Assembly: GCF_000276665.1 (NCBI RefSeq)
Contig: NW_004955516.1
Span: 3,357,345 to 3,421,344 of the forward strand
Direction of reading: 5' to 3'
DNA: 64,000 nucleotides
DNA from: Chinchilla lanigera
Taxonomy: Eukaryota; Chordata; Mammalia; Rodentia; Chinchillidae
Shown: piece after piece, positions 19,740 to 31,700 of the stretch
How positions within the stretch are numbered: the stretch's first letter is position 1
How the letters are laid out: the number at the start of each line of letters is the position of its first letter
Notes under the pieces: generated by a model
Database searches by the model: none
Seen by the model: the letters and a program-made list of their open reading frames with translations, nothing else
What the model was told of the DNA's origin: nothing
Translations under genes and position numbers: made by a program

Positions 19740-19910
19740 ATATCCAACCTAAGATTTTATTTATTTTTAAAACTGACAAATGATAAACCCTATATTTTTA
19801 TGGTATATAACATGATGTTTTGCTATATGTATACATTGTGGAACAATTAAATTATGTGAATTAACTTATCTATCACTTCAATACTTATCATTTTTGGAAT
19901 GTTAGATATA
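19740..19910. repeat. L1 3' UTR fragment
   Basis: ACATGATGTTTTGCTATATG .. ACATTGTGGAACAATTAAA is a common L1 3' segment; orientation not resolved. Confidence 0.5.
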
Positions 19911-19914
19911 TTTG

Positions 19915-20125
19915 TTTGTTTTCTGGGATTGAACACAAGGTCTTTGCACTGATCTACATCACCAGCCACGCACTGCCCCCCTTTTTGAGACAGAGTCTCA
20001 CTATGCAGTTCAGGCTGGCCTTGAGCTCACTATGTAGCCCAGGCTGGTCTCGACCTCCCAAGTGATCCTCCTGCCTCAGCCTCTTGAGTGCTGGGATTAC
20101 AAGGGTGTGCCAACACGCCTGGCCC
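19915..20125 (-). mobile_element. B1-dID dimeric SINE
   Basis: Reverse ID half (19915-19972) followed by a reverse B1 half (19983-20125). Confidence 0.7.
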
Positions 20126-20133
20126 CTTTTTTT

Positions 20134-20236
20134 GTTTTTTTTTTTGTTGTTGTTTTTCTCCGGTACCAGGAACCGAACTCACGACCTTGCGCTTGCCAGG
20201 CAGGCGCTTTTGCCGCTGAGCTAAATCCCCAGCCCC
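20134..20236 (-). mobile_element. ID SINE next to the B1
   Basis: Reverse ID; CTGGCCCCTTTTTTTG duplicated, so it inserted at the B1 edge. Confidence 0.92.
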
Positions 20237-20274
20237 CTGGCCCCTTTTTTTGAATTAAACTGTTTTATTTTATT

Positions 20275-20388
20275 TTACTGTAAGACAGGGTCCTGCTAAG
20301 TTACCAAGGTTGGGCTTGAACTTGTGATCCAACTACTTCAGCCTTCCAGAGTGCTGGGATTATAGGCATACTTCAATATGCCTGTCTG
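20275..20388 (-). mobile_element. Degenerate B1
   Basis: AAGACAGGGTCCTGC .. GTGCTGGGATTATAGGC. Confidence 0.7.
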
Positions 20389-20574
20389 GTGTTAGAAATT
20401 ATTTAGCATTATATGTAAATAGTGGGATTAAAGGGAAATCTTTTTTTAAAATTGATTGTATCTTTCAAATTTTCTAAAATAATTTTCTTTGTAACTAGAA
20501 AAAATTTAAATGTATTTAAACAGCATCAACAGGTACCTCTTTTTTTGCCAATAAAATTAGCTAAACTGAAGAAT

Positions 20575-22078
20575 TGATAATTGCCTGTGGCTACAAGAAT
20601 TCAGGGAAATGGGCTCTTTCATACATTGGCAGGGTTGGAAATGGGGGGTAGCAACACTGTTCAAACCATATGGCGCTAGGGATCGTGGGACAGTGAAAAC
20701 TTTCATGGCCTGGAGAGAAGGTAAAGTGTGCTAGCAATTTGGAAGCCAATTTGGCAACATCTCCCAACAGTTCCACCTCAGGTAGAAACACTTGCTCACA
20801 TACACAAGGCACTTACAAGAATGTTTATAGCAGGGTTCCTTATAATAGCAAAAGTATGGAAACAAGAAAAATGTCCACCAGGAAGAAGATTAGAAGTTGA
20901 TGGCTTAGCTACATGCTCTTATTCAATGAATACCATACAAATTGCTCTGAAGATAAATAAACTAGAGATACATGTGTAAAACTGGATAAGCCTCAAAAGT
21001 ATAATGCTGCACAAAATAGCAAGTTGCAAGGAGAATAGGTGAAGTGCAAAGCTTCAAAGCATACAGAACAGTACCATATATTGCTTATGAATGAATATGC
21101 ATTTGTACAGATATACACAGTATATGTATAAGTATATATACACAAAAATATATGTATACATGAAAAATTTAAAAACTCTCACAGAACTGAGAAACACCAA
21201 ATTGAGGATGTGATATCTTTAGAGAAGGAATTGGTTCTGGGAGGGTTAAATAGGGCCTTTCAATATGTCTTCATACTTTATTTTGTTAAGAAAATGGACC
21301 TAAAACAAATATGAGAAAATGTTAAGGTCTGACAGGCTGCATGTTGGGTATATAGGTATTTGTTATCACGTCTAGTAGACTTTTAGGATTGCTTGAAACA
21401 TCTCAAATAAAAATGAATGGAAGGAAATGTACCTGTGCTTTGAACTAGCAATTTCCTTTCTGGTAATTTATTTATTTATTCCAAGGAAATCCTCACAAAT
21501 GTGTGCAGGAAATTTATTTGCCAATGTATTCATTGTAAATATTATTTATGATATAAAAACTGCATAAAGTCTGGTCTAGATATAAAGGTTTAACTATAAA
21601 ACCTCCATAATATAAAATATATGACAGCTCTGAAAAGGACAACTTAGCTGGTCATGGTGGTGCATACTTATAATCTCAGCACTCGGGGGGCTGAGGCAGG
21701 AGGATTGCTGAAAGTTTGAAGGCAGCCTGGGCTGCATAGTGAGTTCAAGGCCAGCCTAAACTACATAGCAAGACCTTGTCTTAAATAAATAAATAAATAA
21801 ATAAGGGTAGCCCCAGAAGAATATTTATTGATATGAAAATTTGTACTATTTTGTTAATAAAATACTATGAGACAGTTTTATCTCAATTTATAAAATACAG
21901 TAATATCCAGTTATCTATATGCAGATTCATGAATAGAGGAAAGCAAAGGAAAATACACACAAAAATGTCAATCGTTTTCTCTCAGTAATGCCATTGTAGA
22001 AGTTTTTTTATTTTCTGGATTTCCCAAAAATTTATATAATAGATACATGATAGTTTTATAATTAGAAAAACTACGTGT
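20575..22078 (+). repeat. L1 3' end relics, two in tandem
   Basis: First: GGAAGCCAATTTGGCAAC, AGAATGTTTATAGCAGGG. Second from about 21430: CTAGCAATTTCCTTTCTGG, TTTTTTATTTTCTGGATTTC. Confidence 0.65.
21645..21805 (+). mobile_element. B1 SINE in L1
   Basis: B1 with internal duplication and an (AATA)n tail. Confidence 0.9.
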
Positions 22079-22079
22079 T

Positions 22080-22505
22080 CACAAAAAGACTAACCAGATG
22101 ATTTTGGTGAATGATTCCATGGAATGATCCACAAGAGAAAGCCATAGCTGAAGGATGAGGAAGGGACAACTCATGAGCAATGCCAGAGATAATGTAACAC
22201 TGTGATTTTTTTTTTTTAACTCTTTAAGAAGGGTGGGGAAAGGAGAAATGCCACAGTGACCTGCTGACTGGGGCCACTGGACAACTAATGATACTTTTCC
22301 CTGAAATACCAACTGCACAAGGGAGAGATTCTGCATGAAAGATAAGCCAGGAGTGCGATGTGGAACAGAATGACACTGAGGCAGCAGGCCACTGCAGCAG
22401 ACATATGTAAATTTAGAATAGTTATGTCGTTTCTTCTGTAAATCTTTTCCTTCTAGCTTCTGGGTGTTTGTCTTCCTTAGGAAGAATTTCCAAATTCAAG
22501 ATTTA
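22080..22505. other. Unassigned
   Basis: No recognised repeat and no credible frame. Confidence 0.4.
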
Positions 22506-22508
22506 AAC

Positions 22509-22675
22509 AAGCCGTGGGTGGTGGTGCATGCCTGCAATCTGAGCACTTGGGAAGCTGAGGCAGGAACATCTCTGTGAGTTTGAGGCCAGCCTGGGCTACT
22601 TAGTGAATACAAGGGCAGCCTGGACTACATAGTGAGACTGTCTCAAAAAAAAAAAAAAAAAAAGAAAGAAACATT
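22509..22675 (+). mobile_element. B1 SINE
   Basis: B1 with internal duplication and A/GAAA tail. Confidence 0.9.
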
Positions 22676-22744
22676 TTTTAAACAAATGTTCTCGTATTTA
22701 TTTCCAGTATTTTATAATTTTGGTTTTTTCTGTGTTTGCATTTG

Positions 22745-23340
22745 CTTACTTAAGAAAACATTTTTATTATGGAAAACTTCAAACTTACAAAAGTAAAGAG
22801 AACATTATAATGAATGCCCATGTAGCCATCTACTACCTCTGCCAATGATCAATTGATCGCCACTCTCCTTTCATTTATACCTTAATCCCCACCCCCCCTT
22901 GTCATTTCCAAGCTAATGCCAGGTATGTTATTCCATCTGAAAAGCTTCAGTCTGTTTCTCCAAATGGTAAAAGCACTTTTATCTTTATATTTTCTTTCTT
23001 TTTCTTTTCTTTCTCCGTGTGTGTATGTTTGCATAAACAACCAATGGGAACACTGATTACGGTTATTTTAAATATTTTCACTAATTTATTTATTCACTCA
23101 TTATTGTCATAAAATACACACAGTGAAGTTTATCATTTTTAAGTATACAACTCACTGGTGCTAAATACACTCACATTGTTGTGTTATCATCATCACTATC
23201 CACTTCCAGAACTTTTTCATCATCCCAAACTTAAACTCTGTCCCATCAAATAATAACTCCATCCCTCCCACTCCAGCCCCTGGTAACCACTAGTTACTTT
23301 CTCCTTGAATTTGCCTAATTTTGGTTCCTCATATTAACAG
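22745..23340 (-). repeat. L1 3' UTR relics
   Basis: Reversed L1M ends: TATTATGGAAAACTTCAAAC, CCACTTCCAGAACTTTTTCA, CCTGGTAACCACTAGTTAC. Confidence 0.7.
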
Positions 23341-23349
23341 AATCATGCA

Positions 23350-23590
23350 ATATTTGTCTTTTTTTAAACTTTTATTTTTTATTAATATATGTTTGTAATA
23401 CGTAATAATTACACTCCTTGTGAGGAGTTGGTACATGTACATGACACACCTCAATTCTTTTTTTATTCTCTTCTCCTCTCCTCCCTTCCTGCCATCTCTT
23501 TGTACCCTTCCCTTTTGCAAAAGATTCATCTCCCTATTTGCTATTATTATCTTGCCTTTTATTTATATGTTGAGTTTTTTATATAAGATA
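23350..23590 (-). repeat. Rodent-type L1 3' end
   Basis: Reverse of the 6735 end (ATATGTTTGTAATACGTAA .. AGTTGGTACATGTACATG). Confidence 0.55.
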
Positions 23591-23599
23591 AACCATGCA

Positions 23600-24900
23600 A
23601 TATTTAAGCTTGTGTGTCTGACAATCTCACTAAACATTATGGTCTCAAGGTACATCCATCTTCTTACAAATTATTTGAGTTTATCCTTCTTTACAGAAGA
23701 GTAGCATTCCGTTTTGTATAATACCACACTTTCTTTATCCATTCATTTGTTGATGGACATACAGGCTGCTTCCAAGATTTAGCTATTATGAATTGTGCTG
23801 TTATGAACATGGGTATGCACGTGTCACTGTAGTATGATATCTTTAACATTTTCGGGAAGATACCTAGAAGAGGAATAGCTGGGTCAAACAGAATTTCTAG
23901 TTTTAGCTTTTTGAAGAATCTCTATACTGATTTCTTTAGTGGTTGTACCAGTTTCCATTCCCACCAACAATATAAAAGTGTTCCTTTTTGCCCTGCAACT
24001 TCATTAACACTTGCTACTGTTTCATTTCTTGATGATAGCCATTCTTTCTGGAGTAAGGTGGAATCTCAGTGTTCTTTTAATTTGCAGTTCTCTAAGGGCC
24101 AGAGATATTGAACACTTTTTTCAAGTATTTATTAGCCATTTGTACTTCTTCTGTGAAGTGCCTGTTCATTTCAATTGCCCATTTTTCAGATTGAGTCTTT
24201 TATTTGGGGTGGTGGTCTATTTATTTATTTATTTATTTAGTTTTTTAGATAGTCTAGATACTAGGACTCTCTCCAAGGAAGAGCTAGCAAAGTTTTTTCC
24301 CATTCTGCAGGTCATCTCTTCACTCTGGTTGTTTCCATTGCTGTGCAGAAGCTATTCGCACTTTTGTGTTTGGCACATTTCACTTAGTATACTGTTTTCA
24401 AGGTTTATCCACACTGTCTAATGCATTCGAATTTCACTTTTAAAGATGAATAATATTACTTCGTATGTATATACCACATTGTGTTTATCTAGTCATCTGT
24501 TGCAAATGCTTGTGCTGTTTCCACCACTTCGTTTTTGTGACTAATGCTGCTATGGTCCTTGGTACGCACCCATCTGCTTGAATCCCTGCTCTCACATCTT
24601 TTGAGCATATACCCAGAATGCAGTTGTTGGATTATATGGTAATTCTTTGTTTAACTTTTTTGAGAAACTGCAAGACTGGTTTTGTGTATTTTAAACATTT
24701 ACATGTATTCTCATTGGGATTTTGATTGAACTTTCATTAATTTTGTAAATAAATCTGGTGGGAATTTATGTCTTTATACAATCCTTCCTCTCAAGAATAT
24801 AATATGTTTGGGGTTCTTTTTATCTGTCCTTTCGTAACGTTTATACTTTTCCTTAGAGAAGACTCATGTAGGCAAAGTCTTAGTATTTGATGAGTTTTAT
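23600..24900 (-). repeat. L1 ORF2 and 3' relics
   Basis: CTTTATCCATTCATTTGTTG, AATAGCTGGGTCAAACAG, CATTCCCACCAACAATATAA, TTGCTGTGCAGAAGC are standard reversed L1 ORF2/3' blocks. Confidence 0.75.
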
Positions 24901-24911
24901 AGCTATAGTGA

Positions 24912-25045
24912 ATAGTGCCCCCCTCCCCAGGATCTTGCTAGGCAGCTCAGTCTGGCCTCTATCTTGCTATAGCCTGGAGCTTGTGAGCCTCCTCCTCAGC
25001 CTCCCAAATGTTGGAATTACAGGTATGTGCCACCACGCCTGGCCT
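24912..25045 (-). mobile_element. Degenerate B1
   Basis: Reverse B1 ending CACCACGCCTGGCC. Confidence 0.75.
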
Positions 25046-25104
25046 GGAATCTCTTTTTTAATCACTGACACAGGACCTAGTATGAACACAATCATCTATA
25101 AACC

Positions 25105-25496
25105 TGTTGTGTCTTGTGTCTAGATGTCCCCCCAAAGCTTCATGCAGACATAGGTGGGACTTTTTCAGAGGTGGCTGGATCTACAGTGTGCAACTGATTA
25201 ACAGTGTGATGCTGGGATTCCTGATTGGTTTGGCACTATGCTACTTTTAGTAGCCTAGATAGATTATAAAAGGGGCAGAAAGTCGCTGTTAAGGTCGCTC
25301 CCTTGTTGCTTTTGCTACCTTGGGGGCCCCATGAACTGTTCTCTTCTGTGATGCCCCTCCACCGCGTGTCACCCTGCCTTGGAGCTGGCCAACTGTGGAC
25401 TGAAACCTCTATAAACTGAGCTAATAAACCTTTCCCCCCTTTAACTTTGGGTGTCAGGTATTTTGTCTCAGCAATGAGAGAAAAGTAACTAAGACA
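25105..25496 (+). mobile_element. Solo MaLR-type LTR
   Basis: 392 bp from TGTTGTGT to AAGACA with a polyadenylation region (AATAAACC) and a perfect 5-bp duplication AAACC at 25100-25104 and 25497-25501. Confidence 0.85.
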
Positions 25497-25501
25497 AAAC
25501 C

Positions 25502-25628
25502 ACAAGGCAGGCCCTCGCTACCCTGGATCTTGGACTTCTGATCCTTTAGGATTGTGAGAAATAAATTCTTCATTTACAAGTCATTCAGTTTGTAGTATTT
25601 TGTTATAGCAGCCCAAACAGACTAGGTT
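25502..25628 (+). repeat. 3' end of an older MST/MLT1-type LTR
   Basis: Contains the MaLR 3' signature: GATCTTGGACTTC, then AGAAATAAATTCTT, then GTATTTTGTTATAGCAGCC. Its 5' part is not found upstream. Confidence 0.65.
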
Positions 25629-25869
25629 TTCCTGAAAAGCTACTTATAATGCAATCAGAAATGCCTGCATAACAAAAAGACACAGTTCTGCTTCTAGTAG
25701 CATTTAAATTGCAAACTCATTGAATGAATGGAATTCAAAGGTACAAGTCTTTCCTCATCTCCCATAACATCATCTTTCAAAAGCTCTTTCCTTATCTTTC
25801 AGAACATCTGAAGCAATACCTTACACTGGATAGGTATTTATAAACATGCACTCTATGAAAGGAAGGATA
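25629..25869. other. Unassigned
   Basis: Short non-repetitive stretch, nothing recognised. Confidence 0.4.
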
Positions 25870-25894
25870 TTTTCTTTCTTTCTTTTTTCTTTCT

Positions 25895-25938
<44 letters not shown>

Positions 25939-25940
25939 TC
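25870..25940 (+). repeat. (TTTC)n microsatellite
   Basis: About 16 TTTC units, adjoining a reverse ID and likely its expanded tail. Confidence 0.9.
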
Positions 25941-26205
25941 CAGTGCTGGGGATTGAACCCATGTACTCTAGGCAAATACTCTACCACTGAGCTACGCTCC
26001 CAGGCCCAGGAAAGCAATCTTCACAGGCTTTTTATTTTATTTTACTTTTTTTTTTTTCATTTTTTGAGATAAGGTCTCAATGTATAGTCCAGCTTGAGCC
26101 TTGAACTCACTATGTGACCCAGGCTGGCTTTGAACTTGCAGCAATCCTCCTGCCTCAGCCTCCCGAATACTGGGATTATAGGCTTGTGTCACCACGCCCC
26201 GCTTT
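25941..26205 (-). mobile_element. Old ID followed by B1
   Basis: Reverse ID (25941-26010) then reverse B1 (26045-26205). Confidence 0.75.
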
Positions 26206-26213
26206 TATTTTGT

Positions 26214-26352
26214 TCTTGAGACAGGGTCTAGCTATGTAGCTTAAGCTGTTCCTAAACTCACTATGTACCTCAGGCTGGCCTGGAACTTGAGGGGATCCTC
26301 CTGCCTTAGCCTCTCTAGTGCTAGGATTACAGGAGTGTGCCATCATGCTTGA
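26214..26352 (-). mobile_element. B1 SINE
   Basis: Reverse B1 with internal duplication. Confidence 0.8.
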
Positions 26353-26714
26353 CATTGGCTTTTTAAAGTCGTTTATTTTCTAGATTTTTTTGATCTAGAA
26401 ATTGGTTGAAATATTCTTATTTCTCCAACTGGTTTTTATGGGAACATGAGTGAGAGAAGCAATGTCGCTACTATCTCTTTCTTATTACTCAAATGCCTTA
26501 GGTTAAAAAAGGAAAAAAAAGATTTTAGAAATAGAAAACAGTTGAAATGTGTATTTTCTGGACTCTAAGCTGGAGATGCACAACTTCCAAGGAGAACATT
26601 TTACTTCTTTGTGCAAAGCATATAATAATTAAATTTATAGTGATGTAGAATACCATAGCACACACACTTTTATCTATATAGGCATATTTTTCTAACCCAT
26701 GTAGATCATGAGAA
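26353..26714. other. Unassigned, A/T-rich
   Basis: Nothing recognised. Confidence 0.4.
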
Positions 26715-26860
26715 AGATACAATTCTGTCACTAGGTATGACCTTGAGCAGATTCTTAGAATCTATTAGTTTTGGTTTCCCTATCTACAAAATGAAAACTT
26801 CCTTAGGGTCTCATTTAGTTGTAATTAAAGCCAAATGTAATGTTTTATGGCAAAAGTAGA
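26715..26860 (-). repeat. MIR SINE relic
   Basis: TATGACCTTGAGCAGATTC .. TTTCCCTATCTACAAAATGA is the reversed MIR core. Confidence 0.6.
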
Positions 26861-27284
26861 TATCAAATATTGACAAAGAAGGTAGAGCTTGAAGGGTTGA
26901 AACTTTTATAGCTTACATGTTGATAAACATGCACATGCTATGTTATTACTCAAATGGAAACCAGCCATCTAAGTAATTTCCTAAGCAAAGAGGAGACATC
27001 TTGGTTTCCCACCTTGCCACATTTTTCTATCACAGTAATATATGCATGTATTCTGGGTGGTCAATTAGTTCTGTAAGTTTTCTTATGAAAGACCACCTTT
27101 ACTTTTTATATGGCAAGTCTGATACTTATTTCCCTGTCTCTCCATCAGCATTGTTCACTACAAATATAAGCCACATACATCATGGAAAAGTTTCTAATAG
27201 ACAATTAAAAATGTAAAAACTATGAACTTAACTTTAACAATATATTTCATATAGCTCAACACTGTATAGCAAAACACTGCCACC
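26861..27284. other. Unassigned
   Basis: Nothing recognised. Confidence 0.4.
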
Positions 27285-27793
27285 TGTTATGGTGTTTGTT
27301 GGTTTTTTTGTTTGTTTGTTTGTTTTTTCCAGTACAGGGAATGGAACTCATGACCTCAGGCTTGCCAGGCAGGTGCAGTGCCTCTGAGATAAATCCCCAG
27401 CCCCGTTATGGTTGCTACATTGTGTCAACCTGGGGAGTCTAGAGGTTTGGCTAAGTGACTCAGCAGGAAGCCAGGTTGCTTACTTTGTATACATCCTGAA
27501 CCTGTGGAAGAGGAGAGCATGGAGATTATGTGAGTGCTACATGCCCCCTGGGTGGGGGTAGCCTGTTTACAATGTAAGGGAGGGAAAGAGGCCACCATTC
27601 CTCCCTTTTGCTCTTGTTTTTGCTGCGTTCTGTGGCCATGCACCTTTGCCCTCTGCCATGTGCCACTCTGCCTCAGAACCAGCCAAGTATGGACTGAAAC
27701 CTCCAGAAACTGTAAGCAGAAATAAACCTTTCCTTCCTTAATTTTGGGCGTTGGGTATTTTGTCTCAGCAATGAGAGAAAAGTAACCAAGACA
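27285..27793 (+). mobile_element. Solo MaLR LTR of the same family as 47741-50124
   Basis: Nearly the same sequence as the LTRs of the complete MaLR, on the opposite strand. Flanks CCACC and TCACC are an imperfect 5-bp duplication. An ID element splits its first bases. Confidence 0.85.
27294..27404 (-). mobile_element. ID SINE in the first bases of the LTR
   Basis: Reverse ID with T-rich tail; GTTATGGT is duplicated at 27286-27293 and 27405-27412. Confidence 0.85.
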
Positions 27794-27854
27794 TCACCTT
27801 GGCATGAATTCAATATAAGAAATCCATAAGATATTTTACTCTTTAGTTTTGGTC

Positions 27855-27945
27855 TTTTTTTTTTTTTTCTTTTTGGTACCAGGAATCAACCACAGGCCTC
27901 ATGCTTGCCAGGCAGGCGCTGCGCCACTGAGCTACATCCCTGGCC
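27855..27945 (-). mobile_element. ID SINE
   Basis: Reverse ID; AAGATATTTTACT duplicated. Confidence 0.9.
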
Positions 27946-28157
27946 GAAGATATTTTACTTTTTGTACTGTCTTTGAAATCTGTGTATTTTACACTAAGAA
28001 CGCATTTCAAGTTAGATGCTAAATTTCCATCAGCAGTATTTGATCTGTATTTAATAAAATTTACAGGGGAAAAAGGAGACTCACACACCCATTATTTCCA
28101 GATAGCTTAAATTTTTTTCCAGTAACTCCAGTGAGTGTTAATTTTTAAATGTAAGTT

Positions 28158-28292
28158 AGGCTAGTTGGGAGGTAGCACATACTTGTAGTTTCATCTACTT
28201 GGGAGGCTGAGGTAGGAGGACTGCTTGATCTCAGGAGGAGACCAGCCTGGGTATCATGAGACTGTGGCTCCAAAAAATAATTTTAAAAAATT
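28158..28292 (+). mobile_element. Old B1
   Basis: Degenerate B1 without the duplication (TCTACTTGGGAGGCTGAGG). Confidence 0.75.
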
Positions 28293-28319
28293 AGACTAAG
28301 TTAAATTCAATTAATTTTT

Positions 28320-28402
28320 TTTTTTTCTGGTACCGGGAATCGAACTCACGATGTCGCACTTGCCAGGCAGGCACTGTGCCACTGAGCTAAATCCCCAGCC
28401 CC
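28320..28402 (-). mobile_element. ID SINE
   Basis: Reverse ID; AATTCAATTAA repeated on both sides. Confidence 0.9.
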
Positions 28403-28520
28403 GAATTCAATTAAATTTGTGAAAAAAAAATTCAGTTCATTCCCATATTTCAAGTGCTCAATAGCCACAAGTGGTCAGTGGCTATTGTGTTGGACATTAC
28501 AACTCTAGAAAACACATTTA

Positions 28521-29084
28521 TGTTGGTCAATGCTTACTAGAGAAACAGATTTAATGCAAGATATACAAATATATAAGGATTTACAGGGGCTGGGGATTTA
28601 GCTCAGTGGTACAGTGCCTGCCCAGCAAGCGCAAGGTCGTGGGTTCAATCCCCGGTACCGGGAGAAAAAAAAAAAAAAGGATTTACAAGACTGGCTTACA
28701 ATGGCTGCCCACAGAGTGAGGTGTGGAAGAGTGCAAAAGGGCTATCTGCATGCTGGAGATCTGAAGGATCCAGTCCAAGGCCTGGAGCTCACTGCAGCAT
28801 CCCGTGCAAGTCTGTATCAGGAGGCCGAAGGGTCTGTGCCAGAAGCCTGAAGCGTCAGTGCTGGAGGCTGAAGGTGCCCAAGGTAAAGGCGAGAACTGGG
28901 GCTCCTCTGAAGAAACAGAGGCAAGCCTTCCCCCTTTGTTTCCCCTGTACACCATTCAGGCAACAAGCCTCCCTAGGGTGGGTCTTCTGTCTGCAGTAAA
29001 TCCCCTCAGCCACACTCAGAACTACACCGATCCAATTTAGCTGGGCGCTTCTCACTCTAGTTGACACAACCAGTGAACTATCAC
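28521..29084 (-). mobile_element. Solo ERVL-type LTR related to 8314-8977
   Basis: Shares the TACTAGAG, CTTACAATGGCTG, CTGCATGCTGG, GGCCTGGAGCTCACTGCAG and GAAGGCTGAAG-like blocks with the ERVL LTR. CATTTA appears at both flanks. It is interrupted by an ID. Confidence 0.7.
28586..28677 (+). mobile_element. ID SINE in the ERVL-type LTR
   Basis: Intact ID with A tail; AGGATTTACA is duplicated on both sides. Confidence 0.88.
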
Positions 29085-29165
29085 ATTTATATCTTATTGC
29101 TTTATTTTGCATTTTTAGCTGTAATTACTTTTCCACTGTGAAAGATAGTGAAGTTGGGAGGAGTG

Positions 29166-29295
29166 TACAACTGGGTGTGGTGGTGCGCACCTATAATCCT
29201 AGCACTCAGGAGGCTGAGCCAGGAAGATGGCTGTGAGTTTGAAGCCAGCCTGAACTACATAATGAGACACTATCTCAAAAAAAGAAAAGAAAAGG
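29166..29295 (+). mobile_element. B1 SINE
   Basis: B1 with A/G-rich tail, shortened middle. Confidence 0.85.
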
Positions 29296-29464
29296 GCAGG
29301 CTGTCTTCTTTTTGGTGCTGTAATCAAATTACTACTTTTAAATAACTTGAGAATTTTTTAAACTAAAAACCAATTTAATGCTCCATTCAATTTGATAAGC
29401 AAATATATGCTAAATGTTAAGTATGCAGAACCAATAGAAATTGTAATAAGGCATGGCAGATTGT

Positions 29465-30003
29465 ATTTTCTGAAGAAGGCTACCATCCCACTGATTCTTC
29501 TTAGGACATGATCTTGACACTCTTCTCATCAAGAAGAAGGCTCTATGCCCCATCCCCTAGAAACTCAGTGGGCTTTTATGACTCTTTTGACTAGTTAAGA
29601 GTATAGCAATAGTGACATTGTGAGAATTTCAAGGTACAGTTGTGAAAGGTGATGGCCCTCTCCCTCCATTTTGCTGGAATACTCTCTTGAAGCTGTTGAC
29701 AGCTATGTAAGAGTCTGCCATACTGTGAGGAAGCCAAAGCAGCCCACCTGGAGGGGCTACAGAAAAGGTTGCTGAGCCTACATGAAGAACTGAACCCTGA
29801 GCAGTCCAGCAGCTCCAACCCCCTGCCTGCTCCCTGCCTTGCCAGCACCAGCCACCTTTTGACCATACCCAATGAGGGACCTTAAATTACAACCTCCTGG
29901 GTGAGCTCTTCCAAAATTCCTGACGCACAGAAACCATGCAAGATATAAAAAGACTGCTGTAAGTTTGAGGTCATATGTGCGTAATAATAGTAACCTAACA
30001 CAA
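29465..30003 (+). repeat. Old MLT1-like MaLR LTR
   Basis: Contains GCCATACTGTGAGGAAGCC and CCAGCACCAGCCACCT blocks typical of old MLT1 LTRs and ends GTAACCTAACACA. Very diverged. Confidence 0.55.
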
Positions 30004-30062
30004 GGCATTATTTCTCTGTGACATTTTGGTTCTGCATCTTTGGAACTCGGCTTCTTTCTTTT

Positions 30063-30213
30063 TCCTCCCAAAGGGATTCAACCATGGCCTTTGCTAAGCT
30101 ACAGACCCAGCCTTTCTTTTAAAATTGGGAGACAAATTCCCTGAGTCATTAAGTTGCCCAGGCTGAGCTTGAACTTGCAATCCTCCCAGAGTGTGCCACT
30201 ACACACAGCGGGA
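30063..30213 (-). mobile_element. B1-dID dimeric SINE, degenerate
   Basis: Reverse ID half then reverse partial B1. Confidence 0.6.
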
Positions 30214-30429
30214 CCTCAGTTTCTTAATTTGAGTGCTGTCTAAGATCCCCTGCAGTGCAAAGATTCTTTTATAGATCTACTGTATGCCTCAGTTTAACCA
30301 TTTGTGAAGTAAAGTTCTGCTAGTAGCCAACCTAGTCTTGCTTGATTGCAAAACCGTTTCATCAATATGATTTAAAAATCCTCTATCATCTTTACCTTTT
30401 GCATTTGCAAAGCATCTTTAACTTTTCAA

Positions 30430-30730
30430 AACTCCTTTACATGCATTGTTTCATCGAATACTCCCAACAGACGTATGAGGTAGGCAAGAAGGATATGGAT
30501 GAGTAAGAAATTGAAAAATAAGGTGACACATAGACTAGATATTTGAATAACAGACTGGAAGAACTGGAAGGATCCTCAGTGGTAATTCTTTTGAAAGATA
30601 AGGAAATTGAGGTATGGAGATTTTTGATGGTTTGTCAATACTCAAGTAGATGATAAAAAATCAGAATTAAAAGTAAAGTCTTCCGATCTCAGTTTAACTC
30701 ATTAAATTCTTTCTCTGATTTCCTTTAGAT
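30430..30730 (+). repeat. MIR-like relics
   Basis: Two cores: TTTACATGCATTGTTTCATC .. ATGAGGTAGG and ATAAGGAAATTGAGGTATGG. Confidence 0.5.
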
Positions 30731-31556
30731 TAACACTCTATTTATGCCTAAATTTATCTCACCCTGAGACGTGCTAAGTTGTATAGAGCTTGGCAGAAGC
30801 CTGGTGTTCTTATGTTAATCAAAAAATTTCTCTTTCTTCTCCCTTATTTGCTGTCTCTAAAACTTAGTTGATGTCTGAAACATTTTGCCAAAGTGTTTCA
30901 TTTCAATGTTAACTCCAGCACAAGTGATGATAATTATGTTCCAAAGTTTAGAAAATTATGCACAAATTATCAATTAAGCAAATGCTTCAACAGTTATATG
31001 CCTCATCAAGAGAAATTATGCAAACTGTGGGAGAATGACAATTTTACACAAGATGTTTTTATTTATTACATCTCCTAAATTGTTGTGGATAATTTCCAAT
31101 AACTTTATCAAAATATTATACCATTTACATTCCAGATGAAAGTTTTTGATTGGAGATTTTTCTGAAATATGTTATAAATGTGACATTGCTATGTCAATCT
31201 GACACATACACATGAAGTATGAAAAGTTTATCAAATTCAGTGTATCTTCAACTATACTCATTATATTTGCTATAAATCTGCTCAATGTTCACTTTGTTGG
31301 TTAACATTATCAGGTACGTATTCATCTGAGTTAGAAACTTTAAGCTTAATTCCAGTGTTGTCTGCTTTTTCTACACCATGTCTAATATGTCAGCAAGCCC
31401 CAGTGACTGTGAAACAGCTCGTAAATCCTGCCACTTCCATTCTAATTTAAATCCACATTCAGACAGTAGTAAAGCATTACAATAGCTTGAAGAGGTTGAA
31501 TATAAGAATTTAAAACACAATCCTCTGGAACTTATTCAGGGTCTCTGCTCTATTTT
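30731..31556. other. Unassigned, repeat-poor
   Basis: About 0.8 kb, A/T-rich, no recognised repeat or credible gene. Confidence 0.4.
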
Positions 31557-31700
31557 ACTCAGTTTAATAAAACAAATTTTTATTGAGTGCCTACCGTGTG
31601 CTAGACAAATTTGCTAAGCTCCAGAAGGTACAAAGATAACTCTGAAATGTGATTCAGGTCCTTAAGGGACAGATGGTAAGAAAAGTAATTACAAGGTAGT
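31557..31700 (-). repeat. L2 3' end relic
   Basis: TTTTTATTGAGTGCCTACCG then TGTGCTAGACA. Confidence 0.6.
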
